DNA of 64,000 nt, taken from assembly GCF_003051085.1 (NCBI RefSeq), contig NZ_QAOM01000013.1, positions 29,871-93,870 of the forward strand, in the 5' to 3' direction. Below the pieces are notes generated by a model. That model ran no database searches. It was not told where the DNA came from and worked only from the letters and a program-made list of their open reading frames with translations. This DNA comes from Trichococcus patagoniensis. Lineage in GTDB: Bacteria > Bacillota > Bacilli > Lactobacillales > Aerococcaceae. Shown piece by piece: positions 62,553 to 64,000 of this stretch (its first letter is position 1; each line of letters opens with the position of its first letter). The position numbers and the translations under genes are program-made.

Positions 62553-64000
62553 ATGCCTAAACGCACAGATATCAAGACGATCCTAGTGATCGGCTCGGGA
62601 CCTATCATCATCGGCCAAGCCGCGGAATTTGACTATGCCGGTACGCAGGCATGTGTAGCCTTAAGGGAAGAAGGATACAAGGTCATTTTGGTCAACTCCA
62701 ACCCAGCCACAATCATGACGGACGTTGAGATTGCTGATAAAGTCTATATGGAACCACTGACGCTGGAGTTCATCGCGAACATCATCCGCAAAGAGCGCCC
62801 GGATGCCTTATTGCCGACATTGGGCGGCCAAACCGGTCTGAATATGGCGGTGGAGTTGGACGAAGCCGGCATTCTGGACGAGTACAATGTCGAGTTGCTT
62901 GGCACGAAACTGAGTTCCATCCAACAAGCCGAAGACCGTGATCTGTTCCGCCAATTGATGGCGGAATTGAATCAGCCGGTCCCGGAGAGCGACATTATCC
63001 ATACTGTCGCGGAAGCATTGAGCTTCGCGGCGGAAATCGGGTATCCCCTGATTGTCCGTCCCGCCTTCACAATGGGCGGCACCGGCGGCGGCATCTGTCA
63101 CAATGAAGCTGACCTACGTGAAATCGTGGCGAACGGTTTGCGCTACTCACCAGTGACGCAATGTCTGTTGGAAAAATCCATCGCCGGCTTCAAGGAAATC
63201 GAATATGAAGTGATGCGCGACAGCAACGACAACGCGATTGTGGTCTGCAACATGGAAAACATCGATCCGGTCGGCGTCCACACAGGCGATTCCATCGTCG
63301 TGGCACCTTCCCAGACTTTGTCCGATAAAGAATACCAAATGTTGCGCGATGTCTCCCTGCAGATCATCCGCGCCCTGAAAATCGAAGGCGGCTGCAATGT
63401 CCAGTTGGCATTGGATCCTTACTCGTTCGATTACTACATCATCGAAGTCAACCCGCGTGTGAGCCGTTCTTCGGCTTTGGCAAGTAAAGCGACCGGTTAC
63501 CCGATCGCCAAGATGGCGGCAAAGATCGCCGTCGGCCTGACCTTGGACGAAATGAAGAACCCGGTCACGGGCACGTCTTACGCGGCTTTCGAGCCGGCTT
63601 TGGACTACATCGTATCCAAAATCCCGCGTTTCCCGTTCGATAAATTCGAAAAGGGTGACCGCACCCTCGGAACACAGATGAAAGCGACAGGCGAAGTCAT
63701 GGCCATGGGCCATACGTTCGAGGAATCGATGCTGAAAGCCGTCCGTTCCCTGGAATACGGCGTCAACCATCTGGCATTGCCGAAAGACCAAGGCCAGACC
63801 GTGACGATGGCAGAAATCGAACAGAACATCCGCGTCGCTTGCGACGAGCGTCTTTTCTATCTGGGCGAAGCGTTGCGCCGCGGCGTGACACCGGAAACGA
63901 TCCATGAATGGAGCGAAATCGACTACTTCTTCCTGTACAAATTCAAGCACATCATCGACCTTGAAAAAGAAGTGGCTGCAAACGTGAAAGACCTGGAAAC
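62553..64000 (+). CDS. carB: Carbamoyl-phosphate synthase large subunit, N-terminal part (runs off window)
   Basis: The first 482 residues are visible. [20 protein letters not shown] starts the carboxyphosphate domain; ATP-grasp segments [35 protein letters not shown] and [19 protein letters not shown] sequence are present (here [20 protein letters not shown]). Supplies carbamoyl phosphate to ArgF. Not preceded by carA; the small subunit must be downstream or elsewhere. The arginine-type paralogue by operon context. Confidence 0.95.
   Translation, partial: MPKRTDIKTILVIGSGPIIIGQAAEFDYAGTQACVALREEGYKVILVNSNPATIMTDVEIADKVYMEPLTLEFIANIIRKERPDALLPTLGGQTGLNMAVELDEAGILDEYNVELLGTKLSSIQQAEDRDLFRQLMAELNQPVPESDIIHTVAEALSFAAEIGYPLIVRPAFTMGGTGGGICHNEADLREIVANGLRYSPVTQCLLEKSIAGFKEIEYEVMRDSNDNAIVVCNMENIDPVGVHTGDSIVVAPSQTLSDKEYQMLRDVSLQIIRALKIEGGCNVQLALDPYSFDYYIIEVNPRVSRSSALASKATGYPIAKMAAKIAVGLTLDEMKNPVTGTSYAAFEPALDYIVSKIPRFPFDKFEKGDRTLGTQMKATGEVMAMGHTFEESMLKAVRSLEYGVNHLALPKDQGQTVTMAEIEQNIRVACDERLFYLGEALRRGVTPETIHEWSEIDYFFLYKFKHIIDLEKEVAANVKDLE

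Overview
The window reads as an origin-proximal chromosome segment of a low- to moderate-GC Gram-positive bacterium (Bacillota, order Lactobacillales). Grounds: the syntenic block rpmH-rnpA-yidC-khpB / dnaA-dnaN-yaaA-recF-gyrB-gyrA / rpsF-ssb-rpsR / gdpP-rplI-dnaB-purA, strong AGGAGG ribosome binding sites, the three-part FGAM synthase (purS/purQ/small purL), a T-box, PurR-type PurBoxes, a TreR-controlled trehalose PTS and a LevR-like regulator. The gene mix resembles Carnobacteriaceae, Trichococcus-like; that genus guess is inference.

Layout. 1-1759: partial mnmE, a small membrane protein and an MDR oxidoreductase (minus strand). 1856-15164: the complete IMP pathway, purE-K-B-C-S-Q-L-F-M-N-H-D, on the minus strand, with two PurBox-bearing promoters (before purE and before purC). 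15544-22163: treR, a GerM-like lipoprotein, a decayed DUF438 gene, and treC-treP with tandem TreR operators and a cre site. 22267-34257: khpB, yidC, rnpA and rpmH diverge from dnaA. oriC is bipartite, with DnaA boxes on both sides of dnaA and a DnaA-trio unwinding region before dnaN, followed by dnaN, yaaA-recF-gyrB-gyrA. 34731-35900: rpsF-ssb-rpsR. 35938-38941: a 3-kb stretch without convincing genes that carries four parS-like sites and a second dense cluster of DnaA boxes (a fifth parS lies between rpsF and ssb). 38942-44420: gdpP, rplI, dnaB, and purA interrupted by an in-frame TAA. 44555-49665: tRNA-Lys, a Fic protein, an AEC transporter, a truncated LevR-type activator joined to a 3' remnant of a GH1 phospho-glucosidase gene. 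49802-51723: small accessory genes. 52001-56483: riboflavin operon ribD-E-BA-H plus a HAD phosphatase behind an FMN riboswitch. 56723-64000: argF, then a T-box leader and argC-J-B-D-carB (carB cut by the window end).

How it fits together: housekeeping replication and segregation loci surround the origin, flanked by biosynthetic operons for purines, riboflavin and arginine, each with a recognisable control element. Against that background three loci are decayed (DUF438, purA, levR/bglA), and three separate families of multi-hairpin intergenic repeats occur. The most unusual region is the parS/DnaA-box desert about 11 kb from dnaA.
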